From: Oxalobacter formigenes
GTDB lineage: Bacteria > Pseudomonadota > Gammaproteobacteria > Burkholderiales > Burkholderiaceae_D
Direction of reading: 5' to 3'
Length of the DNA stretch: 64,000 nucleotides
Assembly (NCBI RefSeq): GCF_002127965.1
Contig: NZ_CP018787.1
Span: 434,001-498,000, forward strand
The notes below the pieces were generated by a model. That model searched no databases. It worked only from the letters and a program-made list of their open reading frames with translations, and was not told the DNA's origin. Position numbers and translations under genes: made by a program. How positions within the stretch are numbered: the first letter of the stretch is position 1; the number at the start of each line of letters is the position of its first letter. Positions 32,163 through 42,399 of the stretch are shown piece by piece.

Positions 32163-32987
32163 ATGTTAATGACTGCCCTCGCCAATCGTTATGCACATCA
32201 GTTGCTCGATGCACGACAGAAGTCGGAACTCATGCCATCACTGGCTTCACGGTATCCGATAACCGTCGAAGATGCTTATGAAATTGCGGAACGGATTGGC
32301 GATATACGAACCGCCGAAGGTGAAACCATAGTCGGACGGAAATTCGATTATCTGAATGGTATTTCCCCGGTAGATCATCGCAAGGCCCAGCTCCCGTTCT
32401 GGGGGTGGCTTTACGATTCGTCTGTCCGGTTTATGGAAAACAGCGAAGGCTCTTTCAGCCTGAAAGGAATGCTGCAACCCCGTATCGAGGCAGAAGTCGT
32501 TTTCAGGTTGGGAAAAGTACCTCCAGAGAATGCGACTATCCGTGAAATGGCAGATTGTATTGAATGGATGGCTCACGGTATCGAAGTGACGGAATATCCG
32601 TTTGTGGATTCGCCCCGGAATCTTGTCGACGCCGTTGCCGGTTTCGGCATGCACGGCGCATTGCTGGTAGGGGAACCCAAAATCGTGTCTGAAGGAAGCC
32701 GGAAAAGTCTCGCCGATGTACTGGAATGCGCCAGCATGTCTCTGGCATGCGGGGAAGTCATCCAGACAGCCGGTTTTGGCAGCGATACATTCAGCAATCC
32801 TCTGACAGGACTTCTGAAATTGCATCAGATGCTGGGCCTGCAGGCCCGATTCCCTTCCTTGCAGGCAGGCGACATCATTGCCTCGGGGTCCTGGACAAGA
32901 CCGGTTGACGCCAGACCGGGGAATGTGTGGCTGACTGCAATTTCAGGCTTGCCACTGCCCGGTCTGGTGGTTGAATTCACACAATGA
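32163..32987 (+). CDS. Fumarylacetoacetate hydrolase-family protein, 2-keto-4-pentenoate hydratase-like
   Basis: The 274-residue protein matches the hydratase branch (MhpD/HpaH-like) of the FAH superfamily. The helical N-terminus ALANRYAHQLLDARQKSE is followed by VGRKFDYLN. The metal-binding E-x-E appears in QPRIEAEVVFRLGK and the late ASGSWTRPVDARPGN belongs to the conserved core. These enzymes hydrate 2-oxo-dienoates in aromatic meta-cleavage pathways or hydrolyse acylpyruvates. No other catabolic gene is near, so the substrate is unknown. GAGAGG lies upstream of the ATG. Confidence 0.78.
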   Translation: MLMTALANRYAHQLLDARQKSELMPSLASRYPITVEDAYEIAERIGDIRTAEGETIVGRKFDYLNGISPVDHRKAQLPFWGWLYDSSVRFMENSEGSFSLKGMLQPRIEAEVVFRLGKVPPENATIREMADCIEWMAHGIEVTEYPFVDSPRNLVDAVAGFGMHGALLVGEPKIVSEGSRKSLADVLECASMSLACGEVIQTAGFGSDTFSNPLTGLLKLHQMLGLQARFPSLQAGDIIASGSWTRPVDARPGNVWLTAISGLPLPGLVVEFTQ

Positions 32988-33008
32988 TCTTATAAGCGAA
33001 ACAATCGA

Positions 33009-35810
33009 TCAAAGTGAATCGAGCTTGGACAACTGGTCTTTCAATTTCTCCATCGTGGATGAAAATCCGGCCAGACGTTCACGTTCGGCTGCCACGACTT
33101 TTTCCGGTGCCTTGGAAACGAATCCTTCATTGGACAGCCTTCCTGCCAGTTTGCCGATTTCATTGTCCAGCTTGGCAATTTCCTTTGACAGGCGTTCACG
33201 TTCAGCTGCTACATCGATTTCCACTTTCAGCATGAGCTTGACATCGCCAACGATGGAAACGGGGGCCGGTGACTGTGGCAACATGTTGACGATATTGACT
33301 TCGGAGAGTTTACCCAGAGCTTTCAGATGTGGAATGAAAGATTCCAGACGGGTGTCTTCAGTCTTGTTCGCCGATTCCATGAAGAGTGGAACCCGCAGAG
33401 CCGGAGACAATTTCATTTCGCCGCGCAGATTCCGGCATGCATCGACCAGATTTTTGCACTGTGCCATCCATTGGTCGGCCTGTTCGTTCACTTTGCCTGC
33501 TTCCGGAACAGGATAGGTCTGCAACATGATCGTATCGCCTTCCCTGACGGTCTTGCCTGCCAGCGGCGCGACTTTTTGCCAGAGTTCTTCCGTAATAAAC
33601 GGGATGACCGGATGAGCCAGACGGAGCACTTTTTCCAGAATGGTCAACAGCGTGTTCCGGGTTGCCCGCTTCTGCGTGTCATTGCCTTCGGCAATCTGGA
33701 CTTTCGCCATTTCTACGTACCAGTCGCAATATTCATCCCAGATGAAACGGTAAACGGCTGAAGCGATATTGTCGAAACGGTATTCGGCAAACCCTTTTTC
33801 GACTTCGGATGCGGCGCGCTGGAATTCGGATTCAATCCAGCGGTCGGCAAGGGAAAATTCCATTGCATCGTTGCCGGAGAAACCGCAATCCTCGCCTTCT
33901 GTATTCATCAGCACGAAACGGGTCGCGTTCCACAGCTTGTTGCAGAAGTTGCGATAACCTTCGCAGCGGTTGAGGTCGAAATTGATGTTCCGGCCAAGGG
34001 ATGCGTAGCTTGCCATCGTGAAACGCAGGGCGTCGGTACCGAAAGCCGGGATGCCTTTGCCGAATTCCTTGCGGGTCGCCTTTGCGATCGAATCGGCCTG
34101 TTTCGGGTTCATCAGTCCGAAAGTCCGTTGCTGGACAAGCGATTCGACGTCGATACCGTCGATCAGGTCGATCGGATTCAGCGTATTGCCTTTGGACTTG
34201 GACATTTTCTGGCCGCTGGCATCCCGGACAAGGCCGTGGACGTAAACGGTCTTGAACGGTACCTTGCCGGTGAAGTGCAGGGTCATCATGACCATGCGGG
34301 CGACCCAGAAGAAAATGATGTCGAAGCCGGTTACCAGCACCGTAGACGGCAAAAACATGTTGTAGTCTCTGGTTTCTTCAGGCCAGCCCAGTGTCGAGAA
34401 GGGGACGAGTGCCGACGAGAACCAGGTATCGAGAACGTCAGGATCGCGATGGATGGCTTTGCCACCGGCTTTTGCCCTGGCTTCTTCTTCGGTTTTGGCA
34501 ACGTAGATATTGCCTTCATCGTCATACCATGCCGGAATCTGGTGACCCCACCAGAGTTGGCGTGAAATACACCAGTCCTGAATGTTGTTCAGCCACTGGT
34601 TATAGGTATTCGTCCAGTTTTCAGGCATGAACCTGACTTCACCGTCACGGACTTTTTCCAGTGCGACCTCTGCCAGTGACTTGCCGGGGAAGAAAGTGCC
34701 TTCCGGTGCCGGTTTGCTCATGGCGACGAACCACTGGTCGGTCAGCATCGGTTCGATGACAACGCCGGTTCTGTCTCCGCGGGGAACCATCAGTTTGTGA
34801 GGCTGGATCGAATCGAGCAATCCCTGTGCTTCGAGATCGGCGACGATTTTTTTACGGGCGACGAAACGGTCAAGTCCGCGATAGACTTCCGGAGCGTTTT
34901 CATTGATCTTTGCGTCAAGCGTGAAAATGCTGATCGGTTCGAAACCGTGACGGGCACCGACGGCGTAATCGTTGAAATCATGCGCAGGAGTGATTTTCAC
35001 GCAACCGGTTCCGAATTCCTTGTCGACGTACTCGTCGGCGATGATCGGGATTTCACGATCGGTCAAAGGCAATTTGATCGTCTTGCCGACCAGAGCCTTG
35101 TAACGTTCGTCTTCCGGATTGACCGCTACGCAAACGTCGCCCAGCATGGTTTCAGGACGGGTGGTCGCAACGGTCATGTAACCCGAACCGTCAGCATAGG
35201 GATAACGGATATGCCACATCGACCCGTTTTCTTCTTCCGATACGACTTCCAGATCGGAAACGGCTGTTCCCAAAACCGGGTCCCAGTTGACGAGGCGTTT
35301 GCCGCGGTAAATCAGGCCTTCTTCATAAAGGCGGACGAAAACGTCGGCAACGACTTTGGAACGGGTTTCGTCCATCGTGAAATATTCGCGTTCCCAGTCG
35401 GGAGAGGTGCCCATATGGCGCATCTGGCCAGTGATGGTCGAACCGGATTTTTCTTTCCATTCCCAGACTTTTTCAAGGAATTTTTCACGGCCGAGGTCGT
35501 GGCGGGAAATTTTCTGTGCATCAAGCTGGCGCTCGACGACGATCTGCGTGGCGATGCCTGCATGATCGGTGCCCGGAATCCATGCCGTGTTATAACCGCG
35601 CATACGGTGATAACGCACCAGTCCGTCCATAATTGTCTGATTGAAGGCGTGTCCCATATGCAGGGTGCCTGTCACGTTTGGAGGAGGGAGCTGGATGGCA
35701 AAAGAAGGTTTGTTTTCGTCCAGAGACGCGCGGAAGTATCCGCTTTGTTCCCAGATTTCTCTCCAGTGTTTTTCAATTTCGGAAGGTTCGAAGGACTTGG
35801 CTAATTCCAT
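33009..35810 (-). CDS. valS: Valine-tRNA ligase
   Basis: This 933-residue class I aminoacyl-tRNA synthetase has the HIGH-type motif [17 protein letters not shown] at about 42-58. The editing (CP1) domain follows with [10 protein letters not shown] and [10 protein letters not shown] upstream of it. [12 protein letters not shown] lies in the second half, with the anticodon-binding domain and a C-terminal coiled-coil arm (about 870-930, rich in E, R, L) after it. It charges tRNA-Val and edits threonine. It diverges from the thiamin operon, and its holC neighbour of many other proteobacteria lies 22 kb away here. Confidence 0.97.
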   Translation of the reverse strand: MELAKSFEPSEIEKHWREIWEQSGYFRASLDENKPSFAIQLPPPNVTGTLHMGHAFNQTIMDGLVRYHRMRGYNTAWIPGTDHAGIATQIVVERQLDAQKISRHDLGREKFLEKVWEWKEKSGSTITGQMRHMGTSPDWEREYFTMDETRSKVVADVFVRLYEEGLIYRGKRLVNWDPVLGTAVSDLEVVSEEENGSMWHIRYPYADGSGYMTVATTRPETMLGDVCVAVNPEDERYKALVGKTIKLPLTDREIPIIADEYVDKEFGTGCVKITPAHDFNDYAVGARHGFEPISIFTLDAKINENAPEVYRGLDRFVARKKIVADLEAQGLLDSIQPHKLMVPRGDRTGVVIEPMLTDQWFVAMSKPAPEGTFFPGKSLAEVALEKVRDGEVRFMPENWTNTYNQWLNNIQDWCISRQLWWGHQIPAWYDDEGNIYVAKTEEEARAKAGGKAIHRDPDVLDTWFSSALVPFSTLGWPEETRDYNMFLPSTVLVTGFDIIFFWVARMVMMTLHFTGKVPFKTVYVHGLVRDASGQKMSKSKGNTLNPIDLIDGIDVESLVQQRTFGLMNPKQADSIAKATRKEFGKGIPAFGTDALRFTMASYASLGRNINFDLNRCEGYRNFCNKLWNATRFVLMNTEGEDCGFSGNDAMEFSLADRWIESEFQRAASEVEKGFAEYRFDNIASAVYRFIWDEYCDWYVEMAKVQIAEGNDTQKRATRNTLLTILEKVLRLAHPVIPFITEELWQKVAPLAGKTVREGDTIMLQTYPVPEAGKVNEQADQWMAQCKNLVDACRNLRGEMKLSPALRVPLFMESANKTEDTRLESFIPHLKALGKLSEVNIVNMLPQSPAPVSIVGDVKLMLKVEIDVAAERERLSKEIAKLDNEIGKLAGRLSNEGFVSKAPEKVVAAERERLAGFSSTMEKLKDQLSKLDSL

Positions 35811-35923
35811 GATCTGATTATGTTTTGCTAAAATTCGATAAAGCCATTATTATAATGGACGACGACAGGGACGAACTCGAAAGATATCGTTATAATTGTC
35901 CAAATGTAGTAAATTTCATCAGA

Positions 35924-36006
35924 ATGCTAGGGGTTCTGGCCGAAAGGCCGGGCGAGATTACACCCTCTGAACCTGATCTGGGTAATGCCAGCGAAGGGAA
36001 GCGAAA
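35924..36006 (+). promoter_or_regulatory. TPP riboswitch (THI element)
   Basis: The conserved core is visible: TAGGGGTT, a GAAA-capped P3 hairpin CTGGCC/GGCCGG, the J3/2 segment GCGAGATTACACCC, and then CTGAACCTGATCTGGGTAATGCCAGCGAAGGGAA. It precedes thiC, the commonest target of this riboswitch, and should lower thiCSGDE expression when thiamin diphosphate is abundant. The usual CTGAGA of J3/2 reads GCGAGA here, a single U-to-C difference in a ligand-contacting region. TATAAT hexamers at 35851 and 35891 are possible -10 elements, both without a good -35. Confidence 0.93.
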
Positions 36007-36020
36007 AATGTGCATGCGGT

Positions 36021-37997
<1,977 letters not shown>

Positions 37998-38001
37998 TGT
38001 T

Positions 38002-38208
38002 ATGAGTATCGAGATCAAATTGAACGGAGAAACCCGCCAGGTCGATGACGGGTGCACTCTGCAAGACTTGATCAGTTCGCTGCAACTGCCAAACCGTGCT
38101 TTGGCAGTTGCGGTCAACCGTAAGGTCATATCGCGCCAGACATGGCAGGAATGCATTTTGCAGCCGGCCGATCAGGTGGAACTGGTGCGTGCGATCGGCG
38201 GGGGCTGA
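38002..38208 (+). CDS. thiS: Sulfur carrier protein ThiS
   Basis: The 68-residue ubiquitin-like protein ends in Gly-Gly-Gly. Its C-terminus is adenylated and thiocarboxylated to carry sulfur for the thiazole ring. The opening [22 protein letters not shown] and the [14 protein letters not shown] segment match the beta-grasp fold. It lies directly after thiC and before thiG, its partner. No thiF-type activating enzyme is in the window, so activation must come from elsewhere (thiF or moeB). Confidence 0.93.
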   Translation: MSIEIKLNGETRQVDDGCTLQDLISSLQLPNRALAVAVNRKVISRQTWQECILQPADQVELVRAIGGG

Positions 38209-38287
38209 ACGGGTCTTTAATGAGCTGAGAGCAGCAAAGCTTTTGACGGGCTTTGCCGGATTATTGAAACCGGAAAAAGGAAGAACA

Positions 38288-39079
38288 ATGAACAAGCAGG
38301 ATCAGGGTCTCTTAATTGCAGGAAAAACGTACAGTTCGCGTCTCCTGGTGGGTAGCGGAAAATACAAGGATCTGGACCAGACTCGCGAAGCGACCGAAGC
38401 CAGTGGCGCCAATATCATCACCGTTGCGATCCGCCGGGTAAACATCGGTCAGGACCCGAATGCACCGAGTTTGCTGGATGCCGTACCCCCAAGCAAATAC
38501 ACCATTTTGCCGAATACGGCAGGATGTTATAACGCCGAAGATGCGGTTTATACCCTTCAGCTGGCCCGTGAATTGCTGGATGGTCATAAACTGGTCAAGC
38601 TGGAAGTGCTCGGCGATGAAAAAACTCTTTTCCCGAATATGCCGGAAACGCTGAAAGCGGCGGAAATTCTGGTAAAAGACGGTTTCGACGTGATGGTTTA
38701 CTGCAGTGATGATCCGATTCAGGCAAAAATGCTTGAAGATATCGGCTGCGCCGCCATCATGCCTCTGGCTTCCCTGATCGGTTCCGGCATGGGAATTCTG
38801 AATCCCTGGAATCTCTCCCTGATCATTGAACAGACGAAAGTGCCGGTCATCGTCGATGCCGGTGTCGGTACCGCATCGGATGCTGCCATTGCGATGGAAT
38901 TGGGCTGTGACGGTATCCTGATGAATACGGCGATTGCCGGTGCACAGGACCCGATCCGTATGGCCCGTGCCATGAAACTGGCCGTTGAAGCCGGTCGTGA
39001 AGCTTTCCTTGCCGGTCGTATTCCGAGAAAATTTGCCGCTTCGCCGTCTTCCCCGATGGCTGGCCGCATCAATGCCTGA
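38288..39079 (+). CDS. thiG: Thiazole synthase ThiG
   Basis: The 263-residue TIM-barrel enzyme condenses deoxyxylulose 5-phosphate, dehydroglycine and ThiS thiocarboxylate. Seen are [12 protein letters not shown] at the N-terminus, the [14 protein letters not shown] strand carrying the Schiff-base lysine region, and the phosphate-binding [12 protein letters not shown] and [21 protein letters not shown]. The ATG at 38288 has AAAAAGGAAG upstream. It follows thiS by 79 bases. A glycine oxidase (thiO) or thiH to supply dehydroglycine is not encoded next to it. Confidence 0.95.
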   Translation: MNKQDQGLLIAGKTYSSRLLVGSGKYKDLDQTREATEASGANIITVAIRRVNIGQDPNAPSLLDAVPPSKYTILPNTAGCYNAEDAVYTLQLARELLDGHKLVKLEVLGDEKTLFPNMPETLKAAEILVKDGFDVMVYCSDDPIQAKMLEDIGCAAIMPLASLIGSGMGILNPWNLSLIIEQTKVPVIVDAGVGTASDAAIAMELGCDGILMNTAIAGAQDPIRMARAMKLAVEAGREAFLAGRIPRKFAASPSSPMAGRINA

Positions 39080-39169
39080 TTTTGGTTGGTGATCAAGGCC
39101 AGTCTTCTCGCGAGGGCTGGCCCACCTGTTTCACCCATAAAATGCCATAGTTTTTTCCGGTGCACCAAA

Positions 39170-39982
39170 ATGAATGAATCCAGTTCCAGCCAGTCACGTC
39201 CTTGTGTGCTTGTTTTTTCCGGGCTCGATCCAAGTGGTGGGGCCGGGATTGGAGCCGATATCGAGGCCATCGGTGCAACAGGTGCACATGCGCTTTCCGT
39301 TATTACAGCCCTGACTGTTCAGGATAATGACAAGGTCTATGCCGTCAACTCCGTGGATGCCGATATCATTGCAAGGCAGGCGGACGTTCTGATTCAAAAG
39401 ATACCGGTCGCGGCCGTCAAGATCGGTATTGTCGGCAATCGGGCCAATGCCGAGACGATTGCCGATGTCATCAGGCGTTTGAGGCAAAAACAGCCGGATT
39501 TGCCGCTCGTTCTGGATACTGTTCTGGGAAGTGGTCACGGTTTTGCCTTGTCTGACGGCTTGCCGGAATACGCATTGTCTCCCCTGATCGGTCTGGCGAC
39601 ACTCATTACACCGAATTTGCCGGAAGCCAAACGGCTGTACCCCAGGTCGGATGATATTGAAGAACAGGCAAAATATCTTTTGTCTCTAGGTGCAAGGGAT
39701 GTGCTGGTCAAGGGTGGCCACGGCAATGATGTAAACTCAGTCGTCAATTGCTGGTTTACCGGTAACAGGTCGAAAGAATGGAAATGGACCCGCATTGGAG
39801 GCGAATTTCACGGGACGGGATGTACACTGGCATCGGCGATTGCTGGATATCTCGCTTGCGGCATGTCGATGGAAGTCGCTCTGGAAAAAGGGCAGGAGTT
39901 GACGCAGACTGCGCTGGCAAAAGCCTTTTCCGTCGCGGACGGGCAGAAAATTCCGGGACGCCATATTTGCCGGGAGTTTTAG
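39170..39982 (+). CDS. thiD: Hydroxymethylpyrimidine/phosphomethylpyrimidine kinase ThiD
   Basis: This 270-residue ribokinase-fold enzyme phosphorylates HMP and HMP-P. The N-terminal LVFSGLDPSGGAGIGADIEAI binds the pyrimidine, and the C-terminal GGEFHGTGCTLASAIAGYLA holds the anion hole and catalytic Cys/Gly loop. The ATG at 39170 gives the natural length. The 90 bases after thiG contain no visible terminator, so it is probably in the same transcript. No thiE fusion is present; thiE is separate downstream. Confidence 0.92.
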   Translation: MNESSSSQSRPCVLVFSGLDPSGGAGIGADIEAIGATGAHALSVITALTVQDNDKVYAVNSVDADIIARQADVLIQKIPVAAVKIGIVGNRANAETIADVIRRLRQKQPDLPLVLDTVLGSGHGFALSDGLPEYALSPLIGLATLITPNLPEAKRLYPRSDDIEEQAKYLLSLGARDVLVKGGHGNDVNSVVNCWFTGNRSKEWKWTRIGGEFHGTGCTLASAIAGYLACGMSMEVALEKGQELTQTALAKAFSVADGQKIPGRHICREF

Positions 39983-40049
39983 TCCGAAGTTTGTTAAAGT
40001 AATGCCTGTTTGTTTGAATGAAGCTTTATTGAAAAAGGATGAGGAATCG

Positions 40050-40661
40050 ATGAAAGGTCTTTATATAGTCACTCCCGACTGGGACGATACCGCCAAGATG
40101 GTCGAAGTGACCGAAAAGGCTTTAAAAGGCGGTGCGGAAATCGTGCAATATCGTCACAAGACGGCCGGTCCCCAATTGCGTCTGGAACAGGCGAAAGCGC
40201 TTCAGGCTGTCTGCAAAAAATATAACAAGCCATTCATCATCAACGATTACGTCGATCTGTGTCTGGAACTGGATGCAGACGGTATTCACGTCGGTGGCAT
40301 GGACGCTCCCGTCAAGAAGGTCCGTGCCGCTGTCGGACCGGACAAGATCGTCGGCGCTTCCTGTTATGGTGATTTGAATCTGGCGCGTTCTGCGACTCAT
40401 GATGGCGCGACCTACGTTGCATTCGGTGGCTTCTATCCGTCACGGGTGAAAAAATATCCGGTGACGACTCCGCTGGATATCGTATCCGAGTGGAAAAAGG
40501 AACAGCCGGATATGCCGGTTTGTGTCATCGGCGGGATGGATGTCGAAAAAGGCGCACCTTTGGTGGCAAAAGGGGCTGAAATGGTCGCTGTCGTCAGTGG
40601 CGTTTACTTTCAGGACGATCCCGAGGCCGCTGCGCGCGAATTCGTCAAGCTGTTCAAATAA
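40050..40661 (+). CDS. thiE: Thiamin phosphate synthase ThiE (divergent)
   Basis: The 203-residue barrel protein joins HMP diphosphate with thiazole phosphate. MKGLYIVTPD, EIVQYRHKTA, PFIINDYVDLCLELDADGIHVG and VIGGMDVEKGAPLVAKGAEMVAVVSGVY follow the family order. Two loops differ from the common form. DGIHVGGMDAPVK replaces the usual HLGQ-x-D stretch, and FGGFYPSRVKKYP replaces G-P-x-F-P-T-x-T-K. GAGGAA precedes the ATG at 40050. The enzyme is probably active, but the divergence should be kept in mind. Confidence 0.88.
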   Translation: MKGLYIVTPDWDDTAKMVEVTEKALKGGAEIVQYRHKTAGPQLRLEQAKALQAVCKKYNKPFIINDYVDLCLELDADGIHVGGMDAPVKKVRAAVGPDKIVGASCYGDLNLARSATHDGATYVAFGGFYPSRVKKYPVTTPLDIVSEWKKEQPDMPVCVIGGMDVEKGAPLVAKGAEMVAVVSGVYFQDDPEAAAREFVKLFK

Positions 40662-40683
40662 GAATAAAAATGATCAATGATGG

Positions 40684-40715
40684 AAAAAGGGATGCAACTG
40701 CATCCCTTTTTCTTT
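40684..40715. terminator. Bidirectional intrinsic terminator after thiE / clsA
   Basis: AAAAAGGGATGC and GCATCCCTTTTT form a 12-bp stem around loop AACT. The A and T ends give a T-tract on either strand. It lies between the convergent thiE and clsA genes and can serve both. Confidence 0.88.
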
Positions 40716-40728
40716 TGAATTACTGTTG

Positions 40729-42195
40729 TTAGAGAAGTGGTGAAAAAAGGCGTGCCGTCGCTTCGAACATCTTTCTTGGAAATGAAAGATGGCGTGTCTT
40801 GGATACCCGTTCGGAGGAAAGCAGATCGGTTTCGAATTGCGCAGAGAGCATATCTGCCAGTTTAGGACCATAAGCCGCGATGCAAACTTCGAAATTCAGC
40901 CTGAAACTGCGGGCATCGAAGTTGGCTGTCCCGATCAGGCTGTAGTGGTGGTCCACGACAAGGGTCTTGGAATGCAGCATGCGATCGTCATATTCCCAGA
41001 TTTTCACACCGGCACGCATCATTTCGTCGAAATAGGAACGGGCGGCAGCCGTGACCAGATGCGAATCGCTCATTTTCGGAACCAGCAGCCGGACATCGAT
41101 ACCCCGCAACGCGGCAGATGTCAGGGCAAAAAGGGTCGCTTCTGTCGGAACGAAATAAGGCGTTGTCAGCCATATCCGTTTCTTGGCACCGTAAATCATG
41201 TTCAGATAAATGCGGTGAATGATTTCCCAGTCGTTGTCCGGTCCTGAAGCGACAATCTGGACGGGATAAGGGCCCGATGCCTGCAAGGGGAAATAAGTCG
41301 CTATATCGGGAATGACATTCTGTTTTGCGGCATAAACCCAGTCTTCCATGAAAACCATTTGCAGCCAATGAACAGCATTCCCGGTCATTTCGAGGTGTGT
41401 GTCATGATAGGCATTTGTATGGACCCGTTCGTCTTCCTGATCGGTGATGTTAAGTCCTCCCGTAAACCCGACAAGTCCGTCGCATATGACGATCTTGCGG
41501 TGTGTTCGCAAATTGACGAGCGGTTTCATCAATTGGGAAATGTGAGGTTTGTGAAAGAAGGCAAATTCCGCGCCGGCTTGTATCAGGGGGTATATGAACG
41601 CTTTTTTCAGCCGTGACGAACCGATGCCATCGACAAGGAGGCGAACCTTGACGCCTTCTTCCGCTTTTGCGATCAGCAGATCACGCAGGGTCATGCCGAT
41701 TTCGTCAGGGTCGTAAATGTAATATTCCAGATGAATGTGATGGGTGGCATTCGCAACCGCTTCCAGAATGGCGGTGAAAGTCTGTTCACCGTCGACGAGC
41801 AGGCGGAGTGTCCTGGCTGTCGTCAGCGGAAAGCCTGTCGTGGTTCGGATCATGTTCGACAGTTGCATCAACTCGGTTGAATGGGCACTGGTTGCCAGTA
41901 TGTGATTGCGAACCTGCAACAGATTGGAATGTTCTCTCAGGGCTGTTTTTGAAAGCAGACGTTTGAACTGCTGGCGTTTTAGTTTTTGCGGTCCGAAAAA
42001 ATGATAAATGATGAAGCCGCCGTAGGGGATGAAAGCCAGTGCGAAGATCCATGAGAGAGTCGATACAGGTGCCCTTTTCTGGAGAATGATCCAGACGGAA
42101 AGGCAAACGATGTAAACGAGCCATGCCAGCCCCACCCATTTCAGGAACGAATGGGCTGTCGAAGAAAAACCGGACAGTTCAATGTAAGGAAACAT
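40729..42195 (-). CDS. clsA: Cardiolipin synthase A (phospholipase D family)
   Basis: The 488-residue protein has two N-terminal membrane helices (about 16-36 and 44-66), then two PLD domains. The HKD motifs are HRKIVICD, followed by GFTGGLN, and LHSKTLVVD, followed by GTANFD. It makes cardiolipin from two phosphatidylglycerols in the inner membrane. The C-terminal SFPRKMFEATARLFSPLL fits the family's membrane-associated end. It is the second PLD-type synthase in the window, after clsB. It diverges from uvrD. Confidence 0.92.
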   Translation of the reverse strand: MFPYIELSGFSSTAHSFLKWVGLAWLVYIVCLSVWIILQKRAPVSTLSWIFALAFIPYGGFIIYHFFGPQKLKRQQFKRLLSKTALREHSNLLQVRNHILATSAHSTELMQLSNMIRTTTGFPLTTARTLRLLVDGEQTFTAILEAVANATHHIHLEYYIYDPDEIGMTLRDLLIAKAEEGVKVRLLVDGIGSSRLKKAFIYPLIQAGAEFAFFHKPHISQLMKPLVNLRTHRKIVICDGLVGFTGGLNITDQEDERVHTNAYHDTHLEMTGNAVHWLQMVFMEDWVYAAKQNVIPDIATYFPLQASGPYPVQIVASGPDNDWEIIHRIYLNMIYGAKKRIWLTTPYFVPTEATLFALTSAALRGIDVRLLVPKMSDSHLVTAAARSYFDEMMRAGVKIWEYDDRMLHSKTLVVDHHYSLIGTANFDARSFRLNFEVCIAAYGPKLADMLSAQFETDLLSSERVSKTRHLSFPRKMFEATARLFSPLL

Positions 42196-42399
42196 GGTTC
42201 AGATTCAGACAGGACATAAAGGATAATTTTTCAATTCAGCAAGGAAATTTGCGTAAACAGTATCATACCTCCTGAGATCGCAAATCGATAAACAGGTTTC
42301 ATCATGTCATGAAATTTACGGAGTCATGAACGTGTTTTGCGATGGATTGAACATGAAATCATTAAGCAATCATCGTTCATTTACGGGATAATATCGTTT

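Noticed and set aside
42196-42399. LexA box upstream of uvrD
   Set aside because: I looked for a CTGT-N8-ACAG pattern and found only an isolated half-site, so SOS control is not supported here.
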